This document shows, piece by piece, positions 5,631-5,772 of a DNA stretch of 5,772 nucleotides; position 1 is the stretch's first letter, and each line of letters opens with the position of its first letter. The notes under the pieces are model-generated. The model searched no databases, was not told the DNA's origin, and saw only the letters and a list, made by a program, of their open reading frames with translations. The stretch is from Muribaculaceae bacterium (lineage in GTDB: Bacteria > Bacteroidota > Bacteroidia > Bacteroidales > Muribaculaceae). Made by a program: the position numbers and the translations under genes. The stretch lies in assembly GCA_024400895.1 (NCBI GenBank), contig JAKSMA010000159.1:1-5772 (forward strand). Direction: 5' to 3'.

Positions 5631-5772
5631 TTAGAGAGCGAGCCGGACGCCAAAGTAGCTGCGGCGATTGACCGGGTCGTCGTAGTTACGGTACGCCACA
5701 CGGCAGTGCCTCGCGTTGTTGTTCCAGCCACCGCCCCGGTACACGCGGTGCGCCCCACTTGTAGGACGTCTA
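5631..5772 (-). CDS. C-terminus of a formylglycine-generating-enzyme/SUMF1-domain protein with DGR-like variable repeat, partial
   Basis: The last 46 codons of a leftward gene read RRPTSGAHRVYRGGGWNNNA and continue RHCRVAYRNYDD...FGVRLAL before TAA (5631-5633); the rest lies beyond the window. RVxRGGxWNNxAxxCRVAxR ... GxRL is the C-terminal core of the FGE-sulfatase (SUMF1) domain, a C-type-lectin fold used both by enzymes and as the target of diversity-generating retroelements. The variable sites are CAC, TAC, AAC TAC GAC GAC, then GTC, AAT, CGC CGC AGC TAC TTT: nearly all can be derived from AAC or AAT by changes only at adenines, while the intervening framework codons (GGC TGG, TGC CGT, CCG, CGG) match the family. 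That fits a mutated variable repeat. A catalytic FGE is not excluded; the enzyme's key Cys region is out of view. Confidence 0.75.
   Translation of the reverse strand, partial: RRPTSGAHRVYRGGGWNNNARHCRVAYRNYDDPVNRRSYFGVRLAL

Overview
The window looks like a chromosomal segment of a Bacteroidales bacterium, in the Prevotella/Bacteroides range (genus not resolvable from here). The signs are near-canonical Bacteroidetes promoters (TTTG, about 20 nt, TAnnTTTG), A-rich leaders instead of Shine-Dalgarno sites, a lipoprotein glutaminyl cyclase of the type II family, and protein ends typical of Bacteroidales C-type-lectin-fold proteins.

Left edge (1-315): the first codons of a leftward gene read like the N-terminus of an ADP-ribosylglycohydrolase. 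Its promoter is good, but the only plausible ATG is followed at once by an in-frame TAA. A divergent, AT-rich intergenic region holds a nested palindrome and the -7 element of the rightward operon.

Core operon (316-3717, +): four tightly packed genes encode a lipoprotein type II glutaminyl cyclase-like enzyme, a short-chain dehydrogenase of the retinol-dehydrogenase/WWOX-like kind, a HAD phosphatase resembling YihX, and the bifunctional riboflavin kinase/FAD synthetase RibF. Gaps are 13 nt and 9 nt, followed by a 1-nt TGATG overlap, so they are probably one transcript. RibF is housekeeping and the cyclase probably serves periplasmic protein maturation; the other two have no precise assigned substrate.

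Accessory side (3718-5772): an AT-richer AAA_14/DUF4143 ATPase gene runs leftward and its stop codon abuts the ribF stop with no spacer. It has an Ala where the Walker B Asp is expected. Its promoter lies partly inside a 32-bp tandem repeat whose copies form hairpins with compensatory changes. Next comes about 390 bp of non-coding DNA with four short perfect hairpins in two families (REP-like). Finally there are two leftward C-terminal ends of lectin-fold proteins: a frameshifted fragment ending in GRSVRAVRK (5357-5545) and the end of a formylglycine-generating-enzyme/SUMF1-type protein (5631-5772, running off the window). In both, the variable sites are mostly codons reachable from AAC or AAT by changing adenines only, the signature of variable repeats of diversity-generating retroelements (DGRs). 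No reverse transcriptase or template repeat is inside the window, so the DGR reading is an inference to be tested in the flank.
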